Source: Micromonospora sediminimaris
Lineage (GTDB): Bacteria > Actinomycetota > Actinomycetes > Mycobacteriales > Micromonosporaceae
Direction: 5' to 3'
Length of the DNA: 64,000 bases
Assembly: GCA_900112325.1 (NCBI GenBank)
Contig: FOLJ01000023.1
Coordinates: 1 to 64,000, forward strand
The notes under the pieces: generated by a model
Told to the model about the DNA's origin: nothing
Seen by the model: the letters and a program-made list of their open reading frames with translations, nothing else
Database searches by the model: none
Part shown: positions 36,109 through 44,920 of the stretch, one piece after another
Layout of the letters: each line of letters begins with the position of its first letter
Position numbering within the stretch: the first letter of the stretch is position 1
Position numbers and translations under genes: made by a program

Positions 36109-36570
36109 ATGGGTCGGTTCGCCCGCAACCGCGTCAGAGGCCACACGGTGCGGGGTTTGCCACCCGCCGCGTACGGCGGCTTTGTGCTGGTTTTCGGGGT
36201 GGTCCTCATGGTGATGGGGGCCGAGCGAAGCTACGCGTTCGTCGCCGGGGTGCCAGGGCACGTCGCGGTCAGTGATTGCCACTTCGAGTCTGGCGGTAAG
36301 CGGGACGGTTGGGCGTGTTCGGGTCCCTTCACCGCAGACGACGGCAGCGTCCGCATCGACCGGGTACACATCCGCCCCTTGCGCTACGACCGGCCCAACG
36401 GCGCGATCAGGGCCAAGGTGGCGCGGCCGAGCGCCACCTTGGCCTGGGAGCCGGACCCCTGGTTGCTGCTGCCAGCCGGCGGAGGTCTGGTCCTTTTCAT
36501 GATCAGCGCCTTCGGTCTGTGGTCGACGCTGCGCCCCGACCGGGGCGGCCCGGAGTTCGCCACCCCCTGA
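36109..36570 (+). CDS. Two-helix membrane protein, unknown function
   Basis: 153 residues with hydrophobic helices near 20-40 and 123-143 and a loop of about 80 residues between them containing two Cys. Both termini would be cytoplasmic and the loop outside. No family recognised. The start may be leaderless or weakly led; an in-frame ATG at 36067 adds 14 residues. Convergent with the carbamoyltransferase gene. Confidence 0.6.
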   Translation: MGRFARNRVRGHTVRGLPPAAYGGFVLVFGVVLMVMGAERSYAFVAGVPGHVAVSDCHFESGGKRDGWACSGPFTADDGSVRIDRVHIRPLRYDRPNGAIRAKVARPSATLAWEPDPWLLLPAGGGLVLFMISAFGLWSTLRPDRGGPEFATP

Positions 36571-36705
36571 CAGGCGGTGGCTCCGGTGGGGAACACGTGC
36601 ACCCGCCACTGCGTTGACGCCCGCAGCTCTACGGACAGCTCCTCAAGTCGACGTACCGTCACCGCCAGGTCCACGTCCCGTTGCCGGAGGGGCGCCTCAT
36701 GACGG

Positions 36706-38508
36706 TCAGGCACCCGCGACACGCTTGGCGACCAGGCGGTTGCCGAGCACGAGGTGGTCGATCTCGGTGCTCAGGAAGCAGTTCAGCGCGTCGGTCGGGC
36801 TGCACACGATCGGTTCGCCGGCCACGTTGAAGGACGTGTTGATCAGGCACGGCACGTCGGTAAGCGTGGTGAACCGCTGCAGCAGCGCCGCCAGCCTCGG
36901 GGTCTGCTCGGTGGTGACGGTCTGCACCCGGGAGGTGCCGTCGACGTGCACAGCGCCTGGGATGACCTCCCGGAACTCCGGCCGGACCGGGAAGACGAAG
37001 GTCATGTAGGGCGACCGGATCTTCCGGCCCATCTCGAAGACTCTCGGCGCGTCGTGCTCCATCACCAGCGGCGCGAACGGCCGGAACGGCTCCCGGTGCT
37101 TGACCCGCTTGTTGATGATGTCTTTGATGTCGGGGAAGTTCGGGTTCGCCAGGATGCTGCGGTGCCCGAGGGCCCGGGGCCCGTGCTCGATCCGGCCCTC
37201 GAACCAGCCGATCACGACCTTGCCGGTGAGCAGCTGGGCCACCTGGTCGACGACCTCGTCATCGGTCAGCCGGGCGGTCCACTCCACCCGGTCGGCGAAC
37301 TCACCGAGCGCCCGCTCGACCTCGGCGTCGTCGTACTCCGGACCGAGGTAAGGGGTGACCGACGGCGCGTACTTCACCTCGGCGGTGTTGGCCGGGTGGT
37401 TGACCCACGCGAACACCGTCGCGCCGATGGCCACACCGGTGTCACTGGCGCCGAAACTCACCGAGACGTCGGAGAACCGGGAGCCCTCCAGCAGCTCGGT
37501 GTTGTTGACGCAGTTGAGCGCCACCCCACCCTCGACCAGCAGGTGATCCAGGTCGGTCCGGGTCTCCAGCGCCGCCACCTGGTGCCGGGTCACCACGGTC
37601 ACCATCTCCTGGACCGCCGCCGCGACCCGGGACTGGTACTCGATGGTGGCCTCCGCTGGACCGAAGTGCTTCTCGATCAGGGGCTCGAACTGCCGCGGGT
37701 TCTCCAGGTCGTTGGGCAGGACCATGGTGTACCGCCCGCCCTCGTGCAGTTCGACGAAGTGCTCCAGGAACGGGTTGGGAGACGGGGGCTCGCCGAACCC
37801 GGCCAGGCCCATCACCTTGTATTCATCGTTGTTGGGCACGAATCCCAAGAACCGCGTGACGCAGGAGTAGAGATTGCCCAGCGAGTCATTTGCCGTTACG
37901 AACGAGTCCTCGAAGACCCGGATCCGGCCGTCCCGGATCTCCCCGGTCAGCGACGACAGAAGCTCGGCCCGGCCGTCGCTGATCAGGAATGCCGCGTCCT
38001 TGACCCCCGCCATGTAGTAGCCCGTCATCGCGTGGGCGAAGTGGTGCGGGACGAATACCACCTTCGCCGGGTCCGGGGTGAAACCGGTACGAGCGGCGAA
38101 GTCGGCCAGGATCGCGTCGTGTCCCAGCACCGTGGCGAACACCATGCCGATATGGTTGAGACGAACCAGCTTCTCCATCGGCGGCATCGGGATCGATGCC
38201 AGTTCGCCCAGCGTGCTGTCGAAGACCTTGGCGTCGAAGTTCCACGGGATCGCGATCAGGTCGACGTCACCGAAATCGATCCCCGCATGATCCAGGACCC
38301 AGCGGATCGAGTTGATCGGGAAGTCTGAGGTCTTCTTCTGCCGATTGAGGCGCTCCTCCTCAACCGCGGCGACCAGCTCGCCGTCCACGAGCAGCGCCGC
38401 GCCGGCGTCGTGCCCGAGCAGGTAATGCTTCTCGGTGCCAACTGCGCCATAGTGTTCGGCAAACATCTCCGCACTGCGGGAAAAACCGTTGCACCCCAGA
38501 ATGATCAT
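36706..38508 (-). CDS. O-carbamoyltransferase (TobZ/CmcH/NovN family)
   Basis: 600 residues, full family length. The N-terminal Kae1-like (YrdC-independent) fold shows GHDAGAALLVDG near 33 and the metal-binding HHFAHA near 155; the C-terminal domain carries the family signature IEHGPRALGHRSILANP and a late PCLINTSFNVAGEP. The enzyme should move a carbamoyl group from carbamoyl phosphate, via carbamoyl-adenylate, to a hydroxyl of a sugar or other scaffold. AAAGGA sits 9 bases upstream of ATG 38508. No biosynthetic genes flank it, so its natural substrate is not indicated. Confidence 0.92.
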   Translation of the reverse strand: MIILGCNGFSRSAEMFAEHYGAVGTEKHYLLGHDAGAALLVDGELVAAVEEERLNRQKKTSDFPINSIRWVLDHAGIDFGDVDLIAIPWNFDAKVFDSTLGELASIPMPPMEKLVRLNHIGMVFATVLGHDAILADFAARTGFTPDPAKVVFVPHHFAHAMTGYYMAGVKDAAFLISDGRAELLSSLTGEIRDGRIRVFEDSFVTANDSLGNLYSCVTRFLGFVPNNDEYKVMGLAGFGEPPSPNPFLEHFVELHEGGRYTMVLPNDLENPRQFEPLIEKHFGPAEATIEYQSRVAAAVQEMVTVVTRHQVAALETRTDLDHLLVEGGVALNCVNNTELLEGSRFSDVSVSFGASDTGVAIGATVFAWVNHPANTAEVKYAPSVTPYLGPEYDDAEVERALGEFADRVEWTARLTDDEVVDQVAQLLTGKVVIGWFEGRIEHGPRALGHRSILANPNFPDIKDIINKRVKHREPFRPFAPLVMEHDAPRVFEMGRKIRSPYMTFVFPVRPEFREVIPGAVHVDGTSRVQTVTTEQTPRLAALLQRFTTLTDVPCLINTSFNVAGEPIVCSPTDALNCFLSTEIDHLVLGNRLVAKRVAGA

Positions 38509-38746
38509 CAGCTGGCATCCTTTACTCTGGTGTCACGCTGCGGTTTCGGCTGCGTTGCGTTTAGATCTCCCTATCGGAAGCTATCCGGGTGCCGATCACC
38601 GGGCAAGGTGCGTAACACACCAGTGGGCATGCATTCCTCACGGCTGTATTCCGTTTCTGGCTTGAACGGTTCGCCCTTGTCCAGGCGGTAACGAGATCTC
38701 CGACGAAGCGGGTCTTGGACGCGCATCGGTGGGCCGGTGCTGTGGG

Positions 38747-39277
38747 TCAGGGCTGGGACGCCACGGTCAGCTTGGCGATGTCTGGGGCATAGACGGTCAT
38801 CCAGTGCGGATGCAGCCGGTAGTAGACCACATCGTTGTCCCAGTCGAAGAGGTCGTCGCCGTAGAAGTCCTTCAAGTACGCGAGCACGTCCGGCCAGTCC
38901 GTGGCCTGGTCGCCGTTGCGGGGGTTGAGGATCTCCACCTTGCCGTGCGTGAAGACACCGAGGTCCTCACCACGCATATGTGCGGCGCTGACGGCGGGCC
39001 GCGCCGCGAGGTGCCGCGCCTTGGCGGCGTCGGGCGCCGTGCCGAAGTACCACTTGCCTCGCAGGAAGTGCCCGTCCACACCGCTGATCCGCGGCTCACC
39101 CTTCGCCGTCACGCTCGACAGAGCGAGGGTGCACATGCCGGTGAGGACCTGGGTGAGCTGCTCTGCGTTCAGTGTGCGCGCGGTGTTGATGATCGAGCGG
39201 AGGTGGGAGGTGGAGCCAGCGAGGGAGGCGTCAAGAAGAGCTTGGAGCTTTTCGAGATCTTCTGGGGTTTCGCGCAT
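38747..39277 (-). CDS. Pyridoxamine 5'-phosphate oxidase-like flavin/F420-binding protein
   Basis: 176 residues with a split-barrel pattern: LALSSVTAKGEPRISGVDGHFLRGKWYFGTAPDAAKARHLAARPAVS spans strands 2-5 of the PPOX fold (residues about 50-95). Members bind FMN or F420 and reduce small molecules. ATG 39277 has AAGGA 7 bases upstream; upstream in-frame codons are less likely. Stands alone; the 238 bp separating it from the carbamoyltransferase gene show nothing clear. Confidence 0.75.
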   Translation of the reverse strand: MRETPEDLEKLQALLDASLAGSTSHLRSIINTARTLNAEQLTQVLTGMCTLALSSVTAKGEPRISGVDGHFLRGKWYFGTAPDAAKARHLAARPAVSAAHMRGEDLGVFTHGKVEILNPRNGDQATDWPDVLAYLKDFYGDDLFDWDNDVVYYRLHPHWMTVYAPDIAKLTVASQP

Positions 39278-39646
39278 CGAGGTCCTTGTCTCTCCGTATC
39301 TATCTGTGCCGAGGTCCGCGCCTGTCACCGGCGCCGACCGATGAACCCATGCTCCACCCAAAACCTGACACCTTGCGTCATATTTCTTCAACCTGGCTTG
39401 CGGACACCAGCGGGCCGCACGGCAGCCGGCGCGACATGAATGGCTCCCGCCTGGCGACGCGCACGCTCTGCGGCTGGAAGAGGACGGGATCTCGTCGAGT
39501 CTTCTGGAGGTTACGAGACCTGGACCCTGAGGCAGCCGGCCAGTTGCTGTGACGGCGCGTCGCGAGCGCGACTCGCGGCAGAGAAAGACGCTTGATCTTG
39601 GCTTGTGGGCTCACGTTCGCCCGACGCGATCGTCATAATCGGCCTC
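39278..39646. other. 369-bp divergent gap
   Basis: Promoter space for the PPOX-like gene on the left and the small membrane-anchored protein on the right. I see no RNA gene, palindrome of note or supported open frame; a 40-codon frame ending near 39552 has no recognisable product. Confidence 0.4.
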
Positions 39647-40156
39647 GTGAGAGAGGCGCTGTTCGCGTTGGCAGGCACTGCCTTGGGCATCGTCGGCACT
39701 CTGCTCACCGACCTGTGGCGGGCCAGAAAGGCCGACATCCGCGAGCGACGCGAGCGGCTGCGCAATGCGTGCGTCGACTTCACTGCGGCCCTCGTCCGCC
39801 TGCGGCAGGCATTCTGGGGGCGAGGCTACGATGCGGAGGGCCGCCGTACGACGATGCGGGAAGCCCACGACGAGGCCCGAGTTCAGTTCGAGCGGTTGAG
39901 GCTGAGCACGACCTCGCTCCAGGTGCAAGAGGAAGCCCGGTACGCATTGCGGTACGGCTACGGACTCCTGCGCCAGCTCGAAGGGTTGCCGCCGCGGGAG
40001 GACGAGGTCGAGCCGTCGGCGCTGGATCAGCTCGAGGACCACCTGGTCCGGCTGTTCGTGGAGGTCCGTCAGGAACTCGGGGTCCCACGCCCCCACCACG
40101 TACTGTCCGAACGCGCCTTCTTCGAGAAGATCTCCCCGACCGCAGCCGTCGATTGA
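39647..40156 (+). CDS. Small protein with N-terminal membrane anchor, unknown function
   Basis: 169 residues. A hydrophobic helix at 4-22 (LFALAGTALGIVGTLLTDLW) is followed at once by a strongly charged helical segment (RARKADIRERRERLRN) and more predicted helices, rich in Arg, Glu and Leu. The picture is a membrane-tethered helical bundle inside the cell. GTG 39647 is the start that puts the hydrophobic helix at the N-terminus. No family recognised. Confidence 0.6.
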   Translation: MREALFALAGTALGIVGTLLTDLWRARKADIRERRERLRNACVDFTAALVRLRQAFWGRGYDAEGRRTTMREAHDEARVQFERLRLSTTSLQVQEEARYALRYGYGLLRQLEGLPPREDEVEPSALDQLEDHLVRLFVEVRQELGVPRPHHVLSERAFFEKISPTAAVD

Positions 40157-40380
40157 TCACAATCGCCGGATTCCCAACCACACTCCGAGGACGTGCCACA
40201 CCGACCGACTTTCCTCGTGTTGGCGAACGGACACTCACTCCGAAGCCCCGCATGGCCGTCACCGCCACGAGCACGAGCGGACGGCGGCATGACAGCGCAT
40301 GTGACCGTGGGGCAGCAGTGCCGGGTAGCGCCGCGCCCGGCGGACCGCACGGCGCCGTCGATTCTGGCAGGATCCGTCGG

Positions 40381-40902
40381 ATGCGCAGACTGCTGGTGTT
40401 CCTTCTCGTGATGGCTGTTGCCGGCTGCGGCGACGGTGACGCGACCGGGACGGGAGCCACCGAACAGTTCACCCAGGGCGGCGTCAGTATGGAGCCGACG
40501 GTCAAGACCGGCCAGGTTGTCACCGCACGGAAAGTAACCGGCACGTATGAGGCACGGCGCGGCGATGTCGTCCTGCTCCGTTCCCCCGGCGGTCTCTGGG
40601 GTGACCGTAAGGCGCCGCTGCTCAAACGCGTCGTCGCGGTCGGCGGCGAAACCATCGCCTGCTGCGATACCTCAGGCAGGGTGACGGTCGACGGTAAGCC
40701 ACTGGCCGAGCCCTATGTTGCTGAGGACGCGTCGCTCGACGAGCCGCCGAACCCGAACTACTGCGGGCCGCGCCGGTTCGCCGCGGTCACCGTGCCGGCC
40801 GACTCCGTCTTCGTCATGGGCGACAGCCGCGCCCGGTCGAACGACTCACGGTGTGCCGGGCCGGTGCCGGTGTCGTCGGTCTTCGCCGTAATGGTCGACT
40901 GA
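40381..40902 (+). CDS. Signal peptidase I-like lipoprotein (peptidase S26)
   Basis: 173 residues. A short signal ends in a good lipobox VAGC (C16) instead of the usual uncleaved transmembrane anchor. Behind it the S26 catalytic region is complete in its key places: GVSMEPT with S36, LLKRVVAVGG with K82, and the box E motif VFVMGDSRARSNDSR. Classical signal peptidase I proteins of actinomycetes are membrane-anchored and about 250 residues or longer. This short form could be an active protease fixed to the outer leaflet by lipid. ATG 40381 has only a weak ribosome site. Confidence 0.8.
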   Translation: MRRLLVFLLVMAVAGCGDGDATGTGATEQFTQGGVSMEPTVKTGQVVTARKVTGTYEARRGDVVLLRSPGGLWGDRKAPLLKRVVAVGGETIACCDTSGRVTVDGKPLAEPYVAEDASLDEPPNPNYCGPRRFAAVTVPADSVFVMGDSRARSNDSRCAGPVPVSSVFAVMVD

Positions 40903-41069
40903 CCAGGGCACACCTGACACTTGCCACGGACGCGCCCGAGGTGGCCGACGCCAAGCGCTCGGACGGCGGCAGATCAGTACACCGGCTTGGACCTGATGGC
41001 TTACTTGCCGGTGCTGACCACAATTGCCTGCAGATTGGCAGCGAGCGCCTCAACCGATGGAGAAGCGTG

Positions 41070-41591
41070 GTGACGTCCTGGTCCGTGGTCGCCGAAGCCT
41101 TCGACTCAACCGATGCCTGCGCTCTTCGTCGTGACTACTACGCCGAAGTCGCCGGCCGCTACCTGAGGCGGCCCGTGACTGCCGAGGAGATCGACCATGG
41201 GATTGCCGGGGACGGTGCCGAACTGCTCACCCCACCCACGGTTCAGTTCATCGTCGGACGTTATGCGGGGGAGCCGGCCGCTTGTGGTGGATTCTCGATG
41301 CTCGACGACGAACGCGCTGAGCTCACCCGCGTCTACGTGCGGCCTGGCTTCCGCGGCCGTGGGGGTGCCCGCCTGCTGCTGACAGCGCTGGAGCACCATG
41401 CATACGTGCTGGGTGCAAGGGAGATGGTTCTCAACACCCGCCTCGATCTGATCGAGGCACGGTCGCTCTACATTCGACACGGCTACCTCGAAATCCCGGC
41501 GTACTGCACGGGTCCGTACATGGAGATCTGGTACGGCAAGCGTCTCACTCAATCGGCGCTGTTCGAGGGCCTTCCGGCAGCTAGCCGATAG
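41070..41591 (+). CDS. GNAT-family N-acetyltransferase
   Basis: 173 residues. The acetyl-CoA binding motif A is visible as LTRVYVRPGFRGRGGARLLL (R/Q-x-x-G-x-G/A type) near 92-111, with motif B (ARSLYIRHGYLEI) after it. Substrate unknown. GTG 41070 follows GGAGAAG with 5-base spacing; a GTG three bases upstream is equally in frame. Its end overlaps a convergent pyrF relic by 11 bases. Confidence 0.82.
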   Translation: MTSWSVVAEAFDSTDACALRRDYYAEVAGRYLRRPVTAEEIDHGIAGDGAELLTPPTVQFIVGRYAGEPAACGGFSMLDDERAELTRVYVRPGFRGRGGARLLLTALEHHAYVLGAREMVLNTRLDLIEARSLYIRHGYLEIPAYCTGPYMEIWYGKRLTQSALFEGLPAASR

Positions 41592-41784
41592 GAGTGACCT
41601 CAATTTTGACTGGCGTACGGAGGCACCCTGCCCCATAACCCTCGGCGGCCCGACAGAAGTCAGCGGTGCGACGCGCGTCACTGCCCCGGATGGCCGACGG
41701 CAGCCGTACTGGATCGGGATCGAGCCCGACGCACACGAGCCGTCCCGCAGCCCACCGGCCGCGCACCATCTCGTAGAAACCCAT
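41581..41784 (-). pseudogene. Truncated orotidine-5'-phosphate decarboxylase (pyrF) relic
   Basis: A 67-codon frame begins MGFYEMVRGRW and contains VCVGLDPDPVRLPSAIRG and FCRAA, the N-terminal strand and first active-site Asp region of OMP decarboxylase (L-C-V-G-L-D-P). The remaining three quarters, including the D-x-K-x-x-D catalytic motif, are missing. GGAGGG lies 5 bases before the ATG, so the stub could still be translated. The stop overlaps the acetyltransferase gene. Confidence 0.6.
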
Positions 41785-41850
41785 CGCACCCTCCAGCGAC
41801 CAGGCTACCGACAGCGGCGCTGAACCTGACCGACCTCAGGCCCAGCAGGT

Positions 41851-44475
41851 TCATGTAACCCCGACGCGAGTCGAAGTAGTGTCCACCGGACGCCGCGGCA
41901 CGCCTGCCGGTCGGTGGTCCCGCAGCCTGCGTCGCCTTGAGCTTCGACTGATCGGACGCGCTCTTCTGCTCGTCGCGCGTTCGTGTCGCCCGCCCCGGGT
42001 GATGCGGACGATCTGCTCGCGGACGCACTCCGCGTCGGGGTGACCGAGCTCGTCAAGGATGCGCAGGGCCCGCTGCCAGGTGTGCACGGCACCCGCCCGG
42101 TCGCCCGACGAGCGTCGGCTGGCACCGAGCCGGATCAGGCTCTCCGCTTCGTCGTACCGGTCACCGATCTGCACGAACAGGCGCAGCGCCCGGTGGTAAC
42201 ACCGGACCGCTCGACGGTGGCGACCGAGACGGTCGTGGATGAAGCCGAGGCTGTCCCAGGTGTTCGCCTCGCCGTGCCGGTCGTCGGTTTGGCGCAGCAG
42301 CACCAATGCCCGCCGGCAGTGTTCGAGCGCCGGCCCGTACTGGCCGAGTTGCGCGTACGCCCAACCGATCCCGTTCTGCGCGCTGGCCTCCCCGGACAGG
42401 TGGCCGACGATCCGATACAGATCCGCGGCGCGTTGCGCGTGGTACAGGACCTCGGTGTGCCGACCGAGCCGGTCCAGCATTGCGCAGAACGCCCGATGGG
42501 TACGCGCCTGCCCGGCGTGGTCGTCGAGTTCACCGAAGAGCTTCAGCGCTGCGCGGTAGTGACTCTCCGCCCTTTCCTGCTCGCCTGTGCGGGCCAGCAC
42601 CCGGGCGAGGTCGCGGTGGGCGCTGGCGTGCCCGGACGGGTCGTTCGATCGCCGAGCCGCGGCCAAGGCGGTCTGCTGCGCGTCGACCAGGTCGAACCAG
42701 TGGCCCCGGCGTTGCAGGAAGTCGACCAGGGTGCGGGCCAGCCGCCACGCGTGCCCCTCGAACCCGATCCGCGCTGCCTGGGCGACTGCCGCGAGGAGGA
42801 CGCGATGCTCGGCGGTGAACCAGGCCAGCGCGTGGCGGTGGTCGCTGATCGCCTCGGGCACCACCCCGGGTGGGGTAGCGGCCAAGGGGATCGGATCCCA
42901 GCTGGGCTGCAACCGCAGCGCGGCGTTGTGTGCCGAGTGCAGGTAGTGGTCGAGGCCGCGTTGGATCGCCGCGCGGTGGGTCTCGGGTGTCTCGGTGTTC
43001 TCGATGAGTTCGGCTGCGTACTCACGTAACAGGTCGTGGGTGCCGAATCTGCCCGGCGCGTGTTCGGTGACGAGGTGGGCGTTGGCCAGTTCCGTCAGCA
43101 GCCGGTGCACCTGATCGCGGGGCAGCCCAGCCAGGCTGGCGGCGGCGGGTATCCCGATTTCGGGACCGCAGTGACAGCCGAGGAGCCGGAACAGTCGCGC
43201 GGCGGGCGGGGTGAGGCTCTGGTACGACCAGGAGAAGACCGCCTGCACGTCGGTGACGACGTCGCAGGCGTCGAACGCGTCGCGTAGGCGCTGCGTCTGC
43301 CGCAGTTCGGCGGCGAGGGTGGCCAGGGGAAACCCCGGGTGTGCCAGTCCCCGGGCGGCGACCACGGCCAGCGCGAGCGGCAACCGCGCGCACCGCTCGA
43401 TCATGTCGTCGACGGCCCGTGGTTCGACCGTCAACCGGTCGACACCGAGGCGCCGGGCCAGCAGCTGGCGTGACTCCTCGACGGTGAGCAGGTCAACGGT
43501 TATCGGTCGGGTTCCCTCGGCGGCAACCAGACCGCTGAGACGGTTGCGGCTGGTCACCAACGCCAGGCAGCCCGGGCTGCCGGGCAGCAGGGGGCGCACC
43601 TGGTCGGCGTCGTGGGCGTTGTCCAGCACCACCAGCATCCGCCGGCCGGCGAGAAGGCTTCGGTACAGCCCCACCTGTGCGGACAGTTGGGCGGGGATGC
43701 GCTCGGGTGGCACGTCGAGGGCCTCAAGGAACCCCCGGACCGCCTCGGCGGGCGTCGTCATCGCGCCGGCGGGATCGAATCCCCGGAGGTTGACGTAGAG
43801 CTGTCCGTCCGGGTACCGCTCGGCGACCCGGTGCGCCCAGTACACCGCAAGGGTCGTCTTGCCGACCCCTGCGGTGCCGGACAGCACGACGCTCGTCGCG
43901 ACGGGTTCACCGGCGCCACCTGCGTCCGGGACGGCAGACCCGTTGCCGACACCGCCGGCGGCGTCGAGTTGGGCGAGTTGCGCGGTACGGCCGACGAAGC
44001 TGGCCAGGGCCGGTGGTAGCTGGTGCGGGACGACGGTCGATCTCCGCACGGCACCTGCTGCCGGAGGGCTCGCCTGGGCCACCGGGACTTCGGTTTCCTC
44101 CTGCCGGTCGGCCGGATTCGGCGGCCGCCGGCCTTCCTCGACCCGGTCACGCGCGGTGGCCAGCGCTCCCTGCTCGGCGCCAGTGGCGCCGAGCAGACCG
44201 GTCAGGATGTCGAAGCGCTCGGTGGAGGGCAGCACGTTTCCCGCGAAGTACTCCCCGATGACGCCGCGCGACCAGCCGGTCTTCGCCGCCAACTGCCGGT
44301 ACGTCAAGGGGGTGTCGCCCTGCTGCCGGGCATGTCGGCGCCGGAGCTGGCGCAGCAGCCCGGCCAGATCGTGCACCGTCCGCACCTCGGCGGCCTCGCG
44401 CACGATGGCGAGTGCGGAACGGGCTTCCTCAGACATACGGTCGATCGCCGGTCGGGCGTCGGGACGTACGGACAT
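41851..44475 (-). CDS. NB-ARC/TPR transcriptional regulator with N-terminal helix-turn-helix
   Basis: 874 residues. XRE-type helix-turn-helix at about 55-110 (LTYRQLAAKTGWSRGVIGEY), an AfsR-like NB-ARC ATPase from about 150 (Walker A SGTAGVGKTTLA near 203, VVLDNAHDADQV, TSRNRLSGL), a winged region, then about six tetratricopeptide repeats from 590 to 830 (YHAQRAADLY, ALEHCRRALVLL, AVRCYHRALRLF). Such STAND proteins switch on transcription after ligand binding and ATP-driven oligomerisation. No SARP DNA-binding domain. Divergent from the secreted repeat/beta-lactamase-like protein, a possible target. The C-terminal 50 residues are low-complexity Arg/Ser. Confidence 0.88.
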   Translation of the reverse strand: MSVRPDARPAIDRMSEEARSALAIVREAAEVRTVHDLAGLLRQLRRRHARQQGDTPLTYRQLAAKTGWSRGVIGEYFAGNVLPSTERFDILTGLLGATGAEQGALATARDRVEEGRRPPNPADRQEETEVPVAQASPPAAGAVRRSTVVPHQLPPALASFVGRTAQLAQLDAAGGVGNGSAVPDAGGAGEPVATSVVLSGTAGVGKTTLAVYWAHRVAERYPDGQLYVNLRGFDPAGAMTTPAEAVRGFLEALDVPPERIPAQLSAQVGLYRSLLAGRRMLVVLDNAHDADQVRPLLPGSPGCLALVTSRNRLSGLVAAEGTRPITVDLLTVEESRQLLARRLGVDRLTVEPRAVDDMIERCARLPLALAVVAARGLAHPGFPLATLAAELRQTQRLRDAFDACDVVTDVQAVFSWSYQSLTPPAARLFRLLGCHCGPEIGIPAAASLAGLPRDQVHRLLTELANAHLVTEHAPGRFGTHDLLREYAAELIENTETPETHRAAIQRGLDHYLHSAHNAALRLQPSWDPIPLAATPPGVVPEAISDHRHALAWFTAEHRVLLAAVAQAARIGFEGHAWRLARTLVDFLQRRGHWFDLVDAQQTALAAARRSNDPSGHASAHRDLARVLARTGEQERAESHYRAALKLFGELDDHAGQARTHRAFCAMLDRLGRHTEVLYHAQRAADLYRIVGHLSGEASAQNGIGWAYAQLGQYGPALEHCRRALVLLRQTDDRHGEANTWDSLGFIHDRLGRHRRAVRCYHRALRLFVQIGDRYDEAESLIRLGASRRSSGDRAGAVHTWQRALRILDELGHPDAECVREQIVRITRGGRHERATSRRARPISRSSRRRRLRDHRPAGVPRRPVDTTSTRVGVT

Positions 44476-44920
44476 GCGGCCTCCGCGTGCTGGCCGCCCG
44501 GCGGTGGGCGCTGGTATCCGGGAGCGTAATCAACCCGGTTGATCACCGAGAGCAGATCGACCGATATCCGTCAATGCACCCAGACTTCGGGAAGGCGCTT
44601 GCTTGCGGCGCGTCCGTCCACGGTGGTGGGCGGTCGGCGCGGGGCCCGGCATCCGGGTCGAGGGTGGTGGCCGGTAGCCGGCAGATCGGTTTCGACGGTG
44701 CCGACCGGCACCGGTGTCTACCCCGGTTCGGTCTCGTCTGCCCGTGTCCAGTGGCGTCCAGTGGCGTCCAGGATGCCCCGCGCTCGGCTGGAACGCGTGC
44801 CACCGTCCGTGGGCGGGATCGTCCCGCCCATCAGATCGAGGAAAGGAACACGACGTGAACTTCCGGCATGTGACACGGCGAGGTCCGGCGACGGCACCGC
44901 GCGACCGAAGGGGAGGCCCC
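44476..44920. other. 445-bp divergent gap with 10-bp direct repeats
   Basis: Contains a tandem repeat at 44744-44770 and possible alternative GTG start (44855, with AGGAAAGGA 8 bases upstream) for the gene to the right. No other supported feature. Confidence 0.5.
44744..44770. repeat. Tandem 10-bp repeat, possible regulator site
   Basis: GTGGCGTCCA occurs twice without gap (44751-44760, 44761-44770) and is preceded by a partial copy ending GTGTCCA. The 10-bp period equals one helical turn, as in sites bound cooperatively on one face of DNA. It lies between the STAND regulator and the secreted protein gene. Confidence 0.45.

Noticed and set aside
36706..39277. Secondary-metabolite cluster around the carbamoyltransferase
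   Set aside because: No polyketide, peptide synthetase, sugar or other scaffold genes lie on either side within the window.
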